Shown here piece after piece: positions 1 to 9,034 of a DNA stretch of 36,279 nucleotides. The translations under genes and the position numbers were made by a program. Under the pieces are notes generated by a model, which worked only from the letters and a program-made list of their open reading frames with translations, was not told the origin of the DNA and ran no database searches. Within the stretch, counting starts at the first letter, position 1. The number at the start of each line of letters is the position of its first letter. Source of the DNA: Bacteroidota bacterium (GTDB taxonomy: Bacteria; Bacteroidota; Rhodothermia; Balneolales; Balneolaceae); assembly GCA_009926145.1 (NCBI GenBank), contig RFPJ01000004.1, forward strand, positions 1-36,279, written 5' to 3'.

Positions 1-1
1 T

Positions 2-241
2 ATCGTTGTACCAGCATTCACCTTGAGTGAATTACGAATCGCTTTTCAAATTGGGTTTATGATATATTTGCCATTCATGGTCATTGATTTAGTAGTGGCC
101 TCTATTTTGTTATCGGTTGGTATTATGTTTTTACCACCTGTTATGGTTTCGCTCCCTTTTAAAATACTCGTGTTTGTATTGACTGACGGCTGGTATTTAT
201 TAGTAGAATCATTGATCCAATCTTTTAATAGGGGTTTTTGA
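2..241 (+). CDS. fliP: Flagellar biosynthetic protein FliP, C-terminal part (5' truncated by window edge)
   Basis: Reading frame open from the window edge; translation [64 protein letters not shown] is typical FliP C-terminus; followed directly by fliQ and fliR. Confidence 0.93.
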   Translation: MVVPAFTLSELRIAFQIGFMIYLPFMVIDLVVASILLSVGIMFLPPVMVSLPFKILVFVLTDGWYLLVESLIQSFNRGF

Positions 242-242
242 T

Positions 243-512
243 ATGGGAATAGAAACTTCTTTGTATTGGATTCAAGAAATGCTTCAGGCTGTGGTTATAT
301 TGGTTGGTCCAGCCATGATTGCAGCACTTATTGTTGGCTTGGCTGTCGCCATTTTTCAAGCAGCTACTTCTATCCAAGAGATGACGCTAAGTTATATACC
401 AAAGATGGCGGCGGTGGTATTAGTTCTGTTCTTTGGCTTCGGTTTTATGCTTCAGTTTATGATCGACTTTACGGTGAGAATTTTTGAGATTATTCCACAG
501 ATTATTGGTTAA
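243..512 (+). CDS. fliQ: Flagellar biosynthetic protein FliQ
   Basis: 89 aa, two TM segments, FliQ-like LVGLAVAIFQAATSIQEMTLSYIPKM; between fliP and fliR. Confidence 0.95.
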   Translation: MGIETSLYWIQEMLQAVVILVGPAMIAALIVGLAVAIFQAATSIQEMTLSYIPKMAAVVLVLFFGFGFMLQFMIDFTVRIFEIIPQIIG

Positions 513-529
513 CATCAACTTTATGAGCT

Positions 530-1306
530 ATGGATGTTACCATTGAACTAATTATTACGGCTTATCTCATTTTCCTTAGGGTAACCGGTCTGGTGGTAGT
601 GGCACCTTTTTTCAGCCTAATGGCGATACCTAGAACGGTAAAAATCTTTATGTCTATCATTTGTACACTTCTACTTTATAATGTGATACCTAGCTCAGGC
701 GTAGAAGGGGTAACTGGTTTAGATGGGGTAAATCTCATTTTTATAAGTATAAAAGAACTTTTAGTAGGAGTAGCCATAGGCTTTGTTGCAAAAATTATAT
801 TTGCGGGTTTGGAGATGGCGGGTTCACTTATCAGTTTGCAGACAGCACTTAGTTTTGCCAACATGGTAGATGCTAATACTCAGAATCAGAGTAGTATTTT
901 GGGGACTCTTTTTGGTTTGTTGGGAGTGCTATTATTTCTCTTTATAGATGGGGAAAAAATGTTGCTAAATAGTTTGGCACAAAGCTATGATGTGGTGCCT
1001 ATTGGTCAGGGTACTATAGCCTCTATAGGCCCATATTTCCTTGAAATAGCCACGTATTTGTTTATCATAGGGGTGCAGTTGACGACACCATTTATTATAG
1101 TGATTTTTTTGATAGATGTATCGTTAGCTATATTTGCGAGGATCATGCCTCAGGCAAATTTAATGTTTATAGCCTTACCGATAAAATTTGGCGTAGGTAT
1201 TATAATATTAATGGTCATGTTACCATACTTCCCCTCAGTATTCACCACTATCTTTAATCATATAATAGACTTTATACAGGGCACTATTGGTATTTTAAAG
1301 CCCTAA
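530..1306 (+). CDS. fliR: Flagellar biosynthetic protein FliR
   Basis: 258 aa polytopic; FliR-like RVTGLVVVAPFF and GLEMAGSLISLQTALSFANMVD; position in fliPQR. Confidence 0.95.
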   Translation: MDVTIELIITAYLIFLRVTGLVVVAPFFSLMAIPRTVKIFMSIICTLLLYNVIPSSGVEGVTGLDGVNLIFISIKELLVGVAIGFVAKIIFAGLEMAGSLISLQTALSFANMVDANTQNQSSILGTLFGLLGVLLFLFIDGEKMLLNSLAQSYDVVPIGQGTIASIGPYFLEIATYLFIIGVQLTTPFIIVIFLIDVSLAIFARIMPQANLMFIALPIKFGVGIIILMVMLPYFPSVFTTIFNHIIDFIQGTIGILKP

Positions 1307-1327
1307 AAACTCGTGGATAGAAAAAAA

Positions 1328-1648
1328 TTAGATAGTGTAATCTAAACTTTTTCCAGTGGTAGGATTGGCTTTAGTCTGTCCAAATAGATTATTTGGAGTA
1401 TTTTTTAGAGGAAGTGGATATACTTTAGCTTTTGCTTGCGAATACTTGATTTGTTCATCACAGCTTAAGGTTTCACCTGAAACAAAGGAATTTTCGAAGG
1501 GCGCAAATTCATGACCCCTCTTTTTTTTCTCTTTTTTTTCTTTTCTCTGATCTTTTTTTTGGGTGGAGTCCTCAGACTGTTCTTTTAAAAGTCCCTTTAG
1601 CCGAACAGGGTAATTATAAAGTCTTTGTATTCGCATGTTTAGATTCAT
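1328..1648 (-). CDS. Hypothetical protein, 106 aa, Lys-rich central tract; preceded by a sigma28-like promoter
   Basis: ORF with a promoter-like element (1673-1700) matching five others beside flagellar genes; no family recognised. Confidence 0.55.
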   Translation of the reverse strand: MNLNMRIQRLYNYPVRLKGLLKEQSEDSTQKKDQRKEKKEKKKRGHEFAPFENSFVSGETLSCDEQIKYSQAKAKVYPLPLKNTPNNLFGQTKANPTTGKSLDYTI

Positions 1649-1672
1649 AGAAGTAGTAATATTCCTTCTAAT

Positions 1673-1700
1673 TTATCGACACTTTACAGCTAAACTTAAA
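1673..1700 (-). promoter_or_regulatory. Putative sigma28 (FliA) promoter upstream of the 106-aa ORF
   Basis: Minus strand TTTAAG-N14-GTCGATAA; same spacing as the flagellin promoters. Confidence 0.7.
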
Positions 1701-1707
1701 TAGTTAT

Positions 1708-2472
1708 CTAAGATAAATTTAATTTTTTGCCACTTAATTCTGAACGGAGTTTGATAATAAGTTGACCTATAATTTGGGATATTCTGGCTTCGGTCAACTC
1801 CATGAGAACCGCAATTTCACCCATGGTCATATCTTCATAGAAATAGAGCAACAATATCATACGATCTCTTTCTTTGAGATCTTCTATTTTCGAGAGAATT
1901 AACTGTTTTTGTTCTTCTTGCTCTATTTTTTCATCCGGTAATTCACTATCGGAATTAGCCTCTTTTTCATAGCCCGATTGGGAGTCTTCATCACCCACTG
2001 GCGCGTCTAAGGAAAGTAAATGACGTTGTTGTACATTGCTTAAAGTTTTATGATACTCATCGATATGAATATTCATTCTAGATGCAATTTCATGATCGGT
2101 TGGTTCTCTGCCGAGTTCCTGACTTAGCCGTTCAGTTACCTGCTGAATTTCACCATAATCTTTACGCTGTTTTCTTGGTAGCTGATCAATACTCCTTAAA
2201 TAGTCAATAATACTACCTCTAATTCTATAATAAGCGAATGTATTAAATTGAATATCACGTGAACAATCATAACTATCTAGAGCTTGAATAAGCCCAGTAA
2301 GGGCGGCACTTTCTATATCTTCGTATTGTGAAAGTACCATGTTAGGCCGATTGATTTTACCAATGATACTTCTAACCAGTGGCATCGACTTTGTAATTAT
2401 TGCATTTCGTAATCCAATGCCCGATTCATCACAATACAGTTCTATTAATTCCTGTAAGGATTTCTCTTCCAT
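1708..2472 (-). CDS. fliA: RNA polymerase sigma factor for flagellar operon, FliA (sigma28)
   Basis: 254 aa; sigma70-family regions 2-4 (FNTFAYYRIRGSIIDYLRSIDQLPRKQR, LTEARISQIIGQLIIKLRSEL); in flagellar operon. Confidence 0.93.
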   Translation of the reverse strand: MEEKSLQELIELYCDESGIGLRNAIITKSMPLVRSIIGKINRPNMVLSQYEDIESAALTGLIQALDSYDCSRDIQFNTFAYYRIRGSIIDYLRSIDQLPRKQRKDYGEIQQVTERLSQELGREPTDHEIASRMNIHIDEYHKTLSNVQQRHLLSLDAPVGDEDSQSGYEKEANSDSELPDEKIEQEEQKQLILSKIEDLKERDRMILLLYFYEDMTMGEIAVLMELTEARISQIIGQLIIKLRSELSGKKLNLS

Positions 2473-2518
2473 TTATGCTGCCCTAATAATTTATAGATCT
2501 ACCCAATAGAGATATGAA

Positions 2519-2710
2519 TTAAACCCTAAAAGAGTCTGACCCTCTGTTTTGCTTAATCAGATTTGCCATAAATATGGAAAAATAGAGGACAGCAAACAAG
2601 AGCATGAATAAAAGAATACTCCTGTAAAGTGCCATCTCAATGGTAAAACCTGAGAGCAATAGTAGCATAAATGTTATAAGAGTAATTATACTTATGAGTG
2701 TTAGTAACAT
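2519..2710 (-). CDS. Small two-TM membrane protein of unknown function within the flh-fliA operon
   Basis: 63 aa, two hydrophobic segments; sits between flhG and fliA with short gaps. Confidence 0.6.
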   Translation of the reverse strand: MLLTLISIITLITFMLLLLSGFTIEMALYRSILLFMLLFAVLYFSIFMANLIKQNRGSDSFRV

Positions 2711-2718
2711 GTGAACTC

Positions 2719-3510
2719 CTAAACGATATTTTTGTTAACGTTTGATTGTATTGAGGTAATAATCTTAGCGGTTTCAAACGCTAGATTTATAAGTGCATCT
2801 TGCACCTGATCGGTTTGTTTTAATTGGTAATAAGGAATCTGTTGCTGAATAGCCTCAATAACTTTTTGATCTCTTGGGATTCCGCCTAAAAATGGAATGC
2901 TGTACTGTTGAAATGTTTCCATTATTTCATTGAAACCATCGTATGTACTGCGAGCTTTATCTATGTGATCATACATATTCACAATGGCATAAAACGGATA
3001 GTTTGGGGACACTTGTAATACATACTTACACAATTTATAGATATCCGATATGGCTGTGGGTTCATCTATCAAAACCACATTTGTAAAATCAGCAGCGTCT
3101 AGTGCCCAAAAAACCATAGATCCGGCACCAGCAGGAGAGTCGATAAAAATGTATTCATGACTCAATTTTAATTCCTGAACCACTTGATCAAGCGCATCCA
3201 TGAGTAGATGATGATCAATATTTTTGTGTTGAAAATTGTTAGATGCGGTCACTAAGGTAAAAAATGGTGTCTTCTGGAGAGTATCTAATAAATCTGCGCG
3301 GTTTTTCATCCAATCAATGACCGTATTTGCAGCACCTTCATTTATCATGGTAGCTACATTAGACAATCCCATATCCACATCGATAATCGCTACTTTTTTA
3401 CCCTGTTTAGATAATTCGGCAGCTAGATTCACCGTAATGAAACTTTTTCCCACACCACCTTTGCCACTAATTATATTGATGATTCTGCTTGAATGTTGAA
3501 AATCTTTCAT
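2719..3510 (-). CDS. flhG: MinD/ParA-like ATPase FlhG (FleN)
   Basis: Deviant Walker A IISGKGGVGKSFITVNLAAEL, DVDMGLSNVATMI; downstream of flhF-like gene. Confidence 0.9.
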   Translation of the reverse strand: MKDFQHSSRIINIISGKGGVGKSFITVNLAAELSKQGKKVAIIDVDMGLSNVATMINEGAANTVIDWMKNRADLLDTLQKTPFFTLVTASNNFQHKNIDHHLLMDALDQVVQELKLSHEYIFIDSPAGAGSMVFWALDAADFTNVVLIDEPTAISDIYKLCKYVLQVSPNYPFYAIVNMYDHIDKARSTYDGFNEIMETFQQYSIPFLGGIPRDQKVIEAIQQQIPYYQLKQTDQVQDALINLAFETAKIITSIQSNVNKNIV

Positions 3511-3514
3511 AGCT

Positions 3515-4645
3515 TTAAACTTGATTTAAGAGTTTACCTACAAACCATCTTGGGTTAAAGGTACGTAGAGCTTCCTCTCCTGTTTTTCTTACTTTAAGAA
3601 GCCTTGTGTTGGTTGGTAAATTTTTCATAAACACGAGTATGGGTCCCCATTGTATATCGAGGTCCATGTGTGTAAAACATAGATAATCTGGATTTAGATG
3701 GTGACTAATCCAATGGGTTGGTGTACTAGGAATGGAACATTGCTGGGCATTTTGTACCCAATGCTTTTGTAGCTCAGGAACATGTTTGATCCATTCTATA
3801 ATTTCGCCATAAACAGCTTCTGACTCGGCATCGCTAAGTTGAATAGATGGGGTATCTATAAAGAGATAGTTCTTTTCACTCCAAGATTTAGTCAAAATTT
3901 CTAATTCAGATTCATGTTCAATCAAAGCAAATTCAATTCCCTTATCATGAGCATAATGGGGTAAGATGCTATAGTTATGACCGTACATTCTCTTAGGTGA
4001 TAGACTACAAATTCCAATCTCATCCACGGGAATAGAAGGATCTAATTGATCAATTAGAGACATTATTAGACTTGTTTTCCCTGCAGAACTCCCACCGAAA
4101 TAAATATTTCTCTTCCCACATAAACTATCAGAAGTAGTACCAACGGCTTGAACGATGAGTTGTGAAATTCTTTTCAATAGAACTGAATCTGAACTTGTCA
4201 CCGAGTCCAAATCATCGGACACTTTTAGAAACCATTGCATGACCGTTTTAGTAGGGATACCAGACGCAACCAATTGTTTAAAGATAGGGTGGTTAGCGTA
4301 TTCAAGCTCATAGTTGGCCAATGAGGCTTTGAATAAATATTCTAATGCGTCTAATCGACTATCGGTGGTTGTAGAGTTATCCTTATTAGTAACATTAGCA
4401 GGTTTGGGTTGGAGCTTCGTTTGAACTTTAGCGTCCATGCCTAATGCTATTTTCCTAAGGTTACCCAATGCTGATGAAGGTTTTTTTGGGGTGGGTTCGG
4501 GTTCAACCATCACCGAAATACCTACTTGTCCATCCGACCTTTTTGGTGTTTCGGTCTGAAGGACCACTAAGCGTTCACCATACTCTTGTTGAGCCAATTC
4601 AATGGCTTCATCTCGAGTATTTCCGTAATAGTGTTTTAGTATCAT
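3515..4645 (-). CDS. flhF: FlhF-like SRP-family GTPase (divergent G domain)
   Basis: N-terminus MILKHYYGNTRDEAIELAQQEYGERLVVLQTE as in FlhF; P-loop GGSSAGKTS; between flhA and flhG; other G motifs degenerate. Confidence 0.8.
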   Translation of the reverse strand: MILKHYYGNTRDEAIELAQQEYGERLVVLQTETPKRSDGQVGISVMVEPEPTPKKPSSALGNLRKIALGMDAKVQTKLQPKPANVTNKDNSTTTDSRLDALEYLFKASLANYELEYANHPIFKQLVASGIPTKTVMQWFLKVSDDLDSVTSSDSVLLKRISQLIVQAVGTTSDSLCGKRNIYFGGSSAGKTSLIMSLIDQLDPSIPVDEIGICSLSPKRMYGHNYSILPHYAHDKGIEFALIEHESELEILTKSWSEKNYLFIDTPSIQLSDAESEAVYGEIIEWIKHVPELQKHWVQNAQQCSIPSTPTHWISHHLNPDYLCFTHMDLDIQWGPILVFMKNLPTNTRLLKVRKTGEEALRTFNPRWFVGKLLNQV

Positions 4646-4677
4646 GGTTCTAGTGTTACGAAACTGATTTTTTGTAG

Positions 4678-6840
4678 TTAGAGTGTGATGGGCTCGGAAG
4701 GTTCAACTTCATGATCTGTGAGTCCTCGATCCATCATAACCCCTTCAGGACCTGTATTAGTGGGTTCTGCTATTGTAATGCGATCTATCGTTTTAAATTG
4801 AACCCTAGGAGATATATCATTATATGAAAGCACCACAATTTCGGGTAGAATAGCTCCAAAGAACTCATAAAGGGTAAACCTAAGTAGAGGGGAGGTTAAC
4901 AGAATAGGTTCATACCCATTTTGTAACATCTTACTAAAACACTCGGAAGCACTCTTGTATAATTTTTCCACATTAGCAGCGGTCAAACTTAGGGTGCTTC
5001 TGTCCAGTTTCCCTTCTTGTGCTTGTTTTAGCAAATGTGATTCCAAGGCGGAATCCAGCATTATAACCTGAACCTCAAAATTTTCGTTACTAAATTTTTT
5101 AGTAATCGTATCGGATAAGGCTACTCGGCAGTATTCATTAAGAACATCTGTATTTTTAGTTTGCCCGCAGTGATCGGCTAAGGTTTCTAAAATGGAAACC
5201 AAATCTCTTATAGGAATACCTTCTTTTAGTAATCTTTTCAGAACTTTTTGAACGTCTCCTAATTTTAATCCGTCGGGTATCAGTTCTTCTACTACCGCTG
5301 GAGCCTGTTCTTTAGCGTTATCAACCAGCTTTTGCACCATTTGTCTATCCACTAGCTTGTATGCATTCTTTTTAAGTATCTCCATTAAATGTGTGGTTAA
5401 TACAGCGCCTGACTCGATGACCGAGAGTCCATATTTTTCGGCTTGTGTTTTGTTTTTACTACTCACCCACATGGCATCCATACCAAAGGTTGGGTCTTTA
5501 GTTGGTATTCCTTGGATTTCTGGTTTAAGATCCGCCGGGAGTAATACCAAATGATATCCGGGAAGAAGTTCACCTTCGGCTTGAACGATACCTCGCATTT
5601 TAATGGTGTAAGCGTTGGCGTTGAGTTGAACATTATCTCGAATCCTAATAGATGGGATAATGATGCCAAGTTCAGTCGCAAGCTGTTTTCTGAGCGATTT
5701 CATTCTATCAAGTACATCCCCACCTTGTTCTTTTTCAACCATAGGTATGAGACTGTAACCTATTTCCAATTCAAGGGTATCCATGAGTAAATACTGTTCT
5801 GGATCATCCGATTTTTCGGCTTGTTCGGATTTTTTCTCGAGTTCATCAGATTCAAGCTCAGCCGCCTCTTCTGCATTGAAATTCTTATATGCCATATACA
5901 ATAGACCCCCCGAAATACCCCAAAAAGGTAAAATTGGTAAACCAGGCACTAAACCAAGGAAAAAGATAAAGGCAGCGGCTATTGAAATGGTTTTAGGATT
6001 TCCAAGTAATTGTTGGGTTAATTCATTACTCAGATTGCCTTCTGAGGCGGCTCGTGACACGATCATACCAGAGGCAGTAGAAACCAGTAATGCCGGTATT
6101 TGGGATACTAAACCATCACCCACGGTCATCAAGGTGTACTTGCTTGCAGCCTCGGCGATTGGTAAACCAAGCTGGGCGGTCCCTATAATTAAACCACCTA
6201 TAATATTAATGGCAGTAATGAGTAGTCCAGCAATAACATCTCCACGAACAAATTTACTAGCACCGTCCATAGCCCCATAAAAATCAGCCTCTCGAGCAAT
6301 ATCTTCACGTTTTTGCTTGGCCTCTTGATCGGTTAACAGCCCTGCAGCCAGATCCGCATCTATAGACATTTGCTTCCCAGGCATAGCATCTAAGGTGAAT
6401 CTCGCAGCAACCTCAGCAATCCGAGAGGCACCTTTCGTGATAACGATGAAGTTGATGATGATGAGTACGGAAAATATGATAATACCGATTACATAGTTTC
6501 CTTGTACAATAAATCCACCAAAAGATTCAATGATGGCTCCAGCATATCCTTGGCTAAGTATGAGGCGAGTAGTTCCAACATTGAGTGCTAATCTAAATAA
6601 TGTGAGAATTAACAACATGCCAGGAAATACAGCAAACTGTAAGGGTTTGAGCGCATAGAACGCCACTAGTAGTACGATTAATGAAAGGGAGATATTAACA
6701 GCTAGGAAAAAATCCATCGCGGCTGACGGAATAGGAAGAATCATGATCATAAGTATCATGATGATTCCCGAGGAAATTAGTACATCCTTCTGGAAAAAAG
6801 TTCCTTTAAGCTTCTGTGATGTTAAGCCAGTATCTGACAT
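4678..6840 (-). CDS. flhA: Flagellar biosynthesis protein FlhA
   Basis: 720 aa; FHIPEP-family motifs (LALNVGTTRLIL, VITKGASRIAEVAARFTLDAMPGKQMSIDADL). Confidence 0.97.
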   Translation of the reverse strand: MSDTGLTSQKLKGTFFQKDVLISSGIIMILMIMILPIPSAAMDFFLAVNISLSLIVLLVAFYALKPLQFAVFPGMLLILTLFRLALNVGTTRLILSQGYAGAIIESFGGFIVQGNYVIGIIIFSVLIIINFIVITKGASRIAEVAARFTLDAMPGKQMSIDADLAAGLLTDQEAKQKREDIAREADFYGAMDGASKFVRGDVIAGLLITAINIIGGLIIGTAQLGLPIAEAASKYTLMTVGDGLVSQIPALLVSTASGMIVSRAASEGNLSNELTQQLLGNPKTISIAAAFIFFLGLVPGLPILPFWGISGGLLYMAYKNFNAEEAAELESDELEKKSEQAEKSDDPEQYLLMDTLELEIGYSLIPMVEKEQGGDVLDRMKSLRKQLATELGIIIPSIRIRDNVQLNANAYTIKMRGIVQAEGELLPGYHLVLLPADLKPEIQGIPTKDPTFGMDAMWVSSKNKTQAEKYGLSVIESGAVLTTHLMEILKKNAYKLVDRQMVQKLVDNAKEQAPAVVEELIPDGLKLGDVQKVLKRLLKEGIPIRDLVSILETLADHCGQTKNTDVLNEYCRVALSDTITKKFSNENFEVQVIMLDSALESHLLKQAQEGKLDRSTLSLTAANVEKLYKSASECFSKMLQNGYEPILLTSPLLRFTLYEFFGAILPEIVVLSYNDISPRVQFKTIDRITIAEPTNTGPEGVMMDRGLTDHEVEPSEPITL

Positions 6841-6851
6841 TGAAATTGTGT

Positions 6852-7922
6852 TTAGACCCTATTTTTTTGCTTGTATACATATGCTAATATCTCAGCTACC
6901 GCCTTAAAAAGATCATTTGGAATAGTTTCACCTTCCTCGGCCGTAGCAAAAAGTGCACGTGCTACAGGTTTGTTTTCTACAATAGGCGTGCCATACTCTT
7001 TGGCGAGCTCTTTAATTCTCAATGCTCGCAGACGTTGTCCCTTCACTAAAACTCTTGGTGCGTCGTTTACTTCAGGATCATAAGCCAAACAAACCGCATA
7101 GTGAGTAGGATTGGTAATCACTACATCAGCGGCTAAAACGGAATGATCGAGCCGGGGTTTCCTTCGTAACTTTAATCCAAACTGCCTTCTTTGTGATTTT
7201 AACCTAGGATCACCTTCCATTTCTTTAAATTCGTCTTTGACTTCCTGTTTGGTCATTCTTAGCTCTTTACGATGCTGAAATCTTTGAAAAGCAGCATCTG
7301 CTATGGAAAGAATAAACAGCGCCCCAAGTATTTGACCTATGAATAGAATGACATGTGCACCAATTTGTCCTAGAGTATATTCTAGGGGCTCTATTATAAA
7401 GGAAACAAAAAATGGCAAGTTGCTAGAAATTGCCCAATATGCTATGAATCCAACGATGGCTAATTTTAGGAGTCCTTTTAATAATTCGGCTAAACCTTTT
7501 ACTGAAATTATCTTTTTAATTCCACTAATAGGATTCATTTTATTGGGTTTCGGTTGTAATGCTTTTACACTAAAAAGCCCACCGGTTTGAGCCAGATTTA
7601 CGAATAATGCCGTAATCATAAGTATTCCCAAGAACGGTAGCAGCATATTGAAGCCAGTTAGTAGAGTATCCTGAAATACAGAGCTAGCCTCTTCTGTAGT
7701 ATCTATTAAAGACGCAGATTGAATAAAGAGTCTACGAAATTCACCCTGCATCGTCATGGATACTGTTTTACCAATTGCAATAAAACTAAACATGGAAGCT
7801 ACTAATACCATTAAGGATGAGATTTCCTTACTGATACTCACATTACCATCCTCACGGGCCTTTTCAAGCTTACGTGCGGTGGGTTCTTCCGTCTTTTCCT
7901 GGTCACTTTTTTGTTCTGCCAT
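6852..7922 (-). CDS. flhB: Flagellar biosynthetic protein FlhB
   Basis: 356 aa; N-terminus EKTEEPTARKLEKAREDGNVSISKEI; intact NPTH autocleavage motif (VVITNPTHYAV). Confidence 0.97.
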   Translation of the reverse strand: MAEQKSDQEKTEEPTARKLEKAREDGNVSISKEISSLMVLVASMFSFIAIGKTVSMTMQGEFRRLFIQSASLIDTTEEASSVFQDTLLTGFNMLLPFLGILMITALFVNLAQTGGLFSVKALQPKPNKMNPISGIKKIISVKGLAELLKGLLKLAIVGFIAYWAISSNLPFFVSFIIEPLEYTLGQIGAHVILFIGQILGALFILSIADAAFQRFQHRKELRMTKQEVKDEFKEMEGDPRLKSQRRQFGLKLRRKPRLDHSVLAADVVITNPTHYAVCLAYDPEVNDAPRVLVKGQRLRALRIKELAKEYGTPIVENKPVARALFATAEEGETIPNDLFKAVAEILAYVYKQKNRV

Positions 7923-8063
7923 ACGCAGACCATACCAAATATGATACCATAGTAAAAGGATATGGTTGGCCCTTTAGGTAACTATTAAAAAGCTTGTCTT
8001 AAACCTTTTGGTGAGAATTATATTCGGTATAAAGCGGAAAAAAATTCTTTATGGTGGCAAAAT

Positions 8064-8201
8064 ATGTACAGAGTATTTCCAATAGACTTACCGTATTTCA
8101 CCGATGAATTAAGTAAAGAAAGTGGCTTAATGACCTCTAAGAGCATGATTTGCAAGACGAAAGATATCTATTCAGAATATATCCACATGTCGATGGCATA
8201 A
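8064..8201 (+). CDS. Possible small ORF (45 aa) between divergent flhB and flgF
   Basis: ATG-to-TAA reading MYRVFPIDLPYFTDELSKESGLMTSKSMICKTKDIYSEYIHMSMA; no homology recognised, below the length of the supplied ORF track. Confidence 0.2.
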   Translation: MYRVFPIDLPYFTDELSKESGLMTSKSMICKTKDIYSEYIHMSMA

Positions 8202-8246
8202 AATTTGAACTAACAATCGTGTCGAATACAGTTTTTCACATATAGG

Positions 8247-8274
8247 TTATCGGCAAAAATTTTTCAGACTTAAA
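8247..8274 (-). promoter_or_regulatory. Putative sigma28 promoter of the flhB-flhA-flhF-flhG-fliA operon
   Basis: Minus strand TTTAAG-N14-GCCGATAA; -10 identical to enterobacterial FliA consensus GCCGATAA. Confidence 0.7.
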
Positions 8275-8284
8275 TAAAAATTTT

Positions 8285-9022
8285 ATGATAGATCAAATTT
8301 ACATGCAGATGAGAGCAATGCAGATGCTCACTAAATCTCAGGATATCACTGCAGATAATTTGGCGAATCTGAACACACCTGGATTTAAAGGCAATAAAAT
8401 TTTCCACCAGATGATGGAAGAGCAAATTGGGGATACTAAATATAGTATGAGTACTCCTATGCAGCATGTTGATTTAAGTCAGGGGGTCTTAGAGGCTACA
8501 GGTAATCCATTTGATTTCGCTATTGAAGGAGATGGTTTTTTCACCATTCAAAAAGATGGCCAAACCTTACTTAGTAGAAATGGCCGTTTTCATCTAAATG
8601 AAGAGGGATTGTTAGTAGATGATCAGGGAGGACTCGTTCAGGGAACTTCAGGACCTATCAATTTAAGTGATTTGATGCATCAAGAAGATGGAGAGTCCAT
8701 CATGAATATCGAGCTTAGAACCGATGGTAGCTTATTACTTGATGGTGAGACCAAAGGGCAGCTACTAATAACCACACCAAATGGTCCAGAAGATTTAACC
8801 AGAAAAGGAGCAGGATACTTTTCGCTGGAAGGAAGAAGTTCAGCTGAAGGAACCGCTCGCACAAAAGTTGTTCAGGGCTTTTATGAAAAAGGCAATGTAG
8901 ACCCTATGAATGAAATGGTAGATATGATGCAAACCATGCAACTTTTTGAGTCTCAGCAAAAAGCAATGCGCACTACTGATGAAATTTTAACTAAAGTTAC
9001 GAGCCAATTAGGCCGTTTTTAA
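8285..9022 (+). CDS. flgF: Flagellar basal-body rod protein FlgF
   Basis: DNLANLNTPGFKGNKIF N-terminal rod motif, FAIEGDGFFTIQ, C-terminal NEMVDMMQTMQLFESQQKAM; upstream of flgG. Confidence 0.9.
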   Translation: MIDQIYMQMRAMQMLTKSQDITADNLANLNTPGFKGNKIFHQMMEEQIGDTKYSMSTPMQHVDLSQGVLEATGNPFDFAIEGDGFFTIQKDGQTLLSRNGRFHLNEEGLLVDDQGGLVQGTSGPINLSDLMHQEDGESIMNIELRTDGSLLLDGETKGQLLITTPNGPEDLTRKGAGYFSLEGRSSAEGTARTKVVQGFYEKGNVDPMNEMVDMMQTMQLFESQQKAMRTTDEILTKVTSQLGRF

Positions 9023-9034
9023 AAGGAGAAACCT

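Noticed and set aside
243-512. 73-aa ORF 266-487 (+) overlapping fliQ in another frame
   Set aside because: fliQ frame has clear family support; the alternative frame is implausible (odd residue pattern).
5357-6280. Plus-strand ORFs of 65, 79 and 165 aa within flhA
   Set aside because: Fully antisense to a clear FlhA coding sequence; compositional shadow ORFs.
8194-8210. TGGCATAAAATTTGAA upstream of flgF as a sigma54 promoter
   Set aside because: -24 element is good but -12 reads GA instead of GC (GG-N10-GA); not strong enough to list, although the flgF operon needs some promoter.
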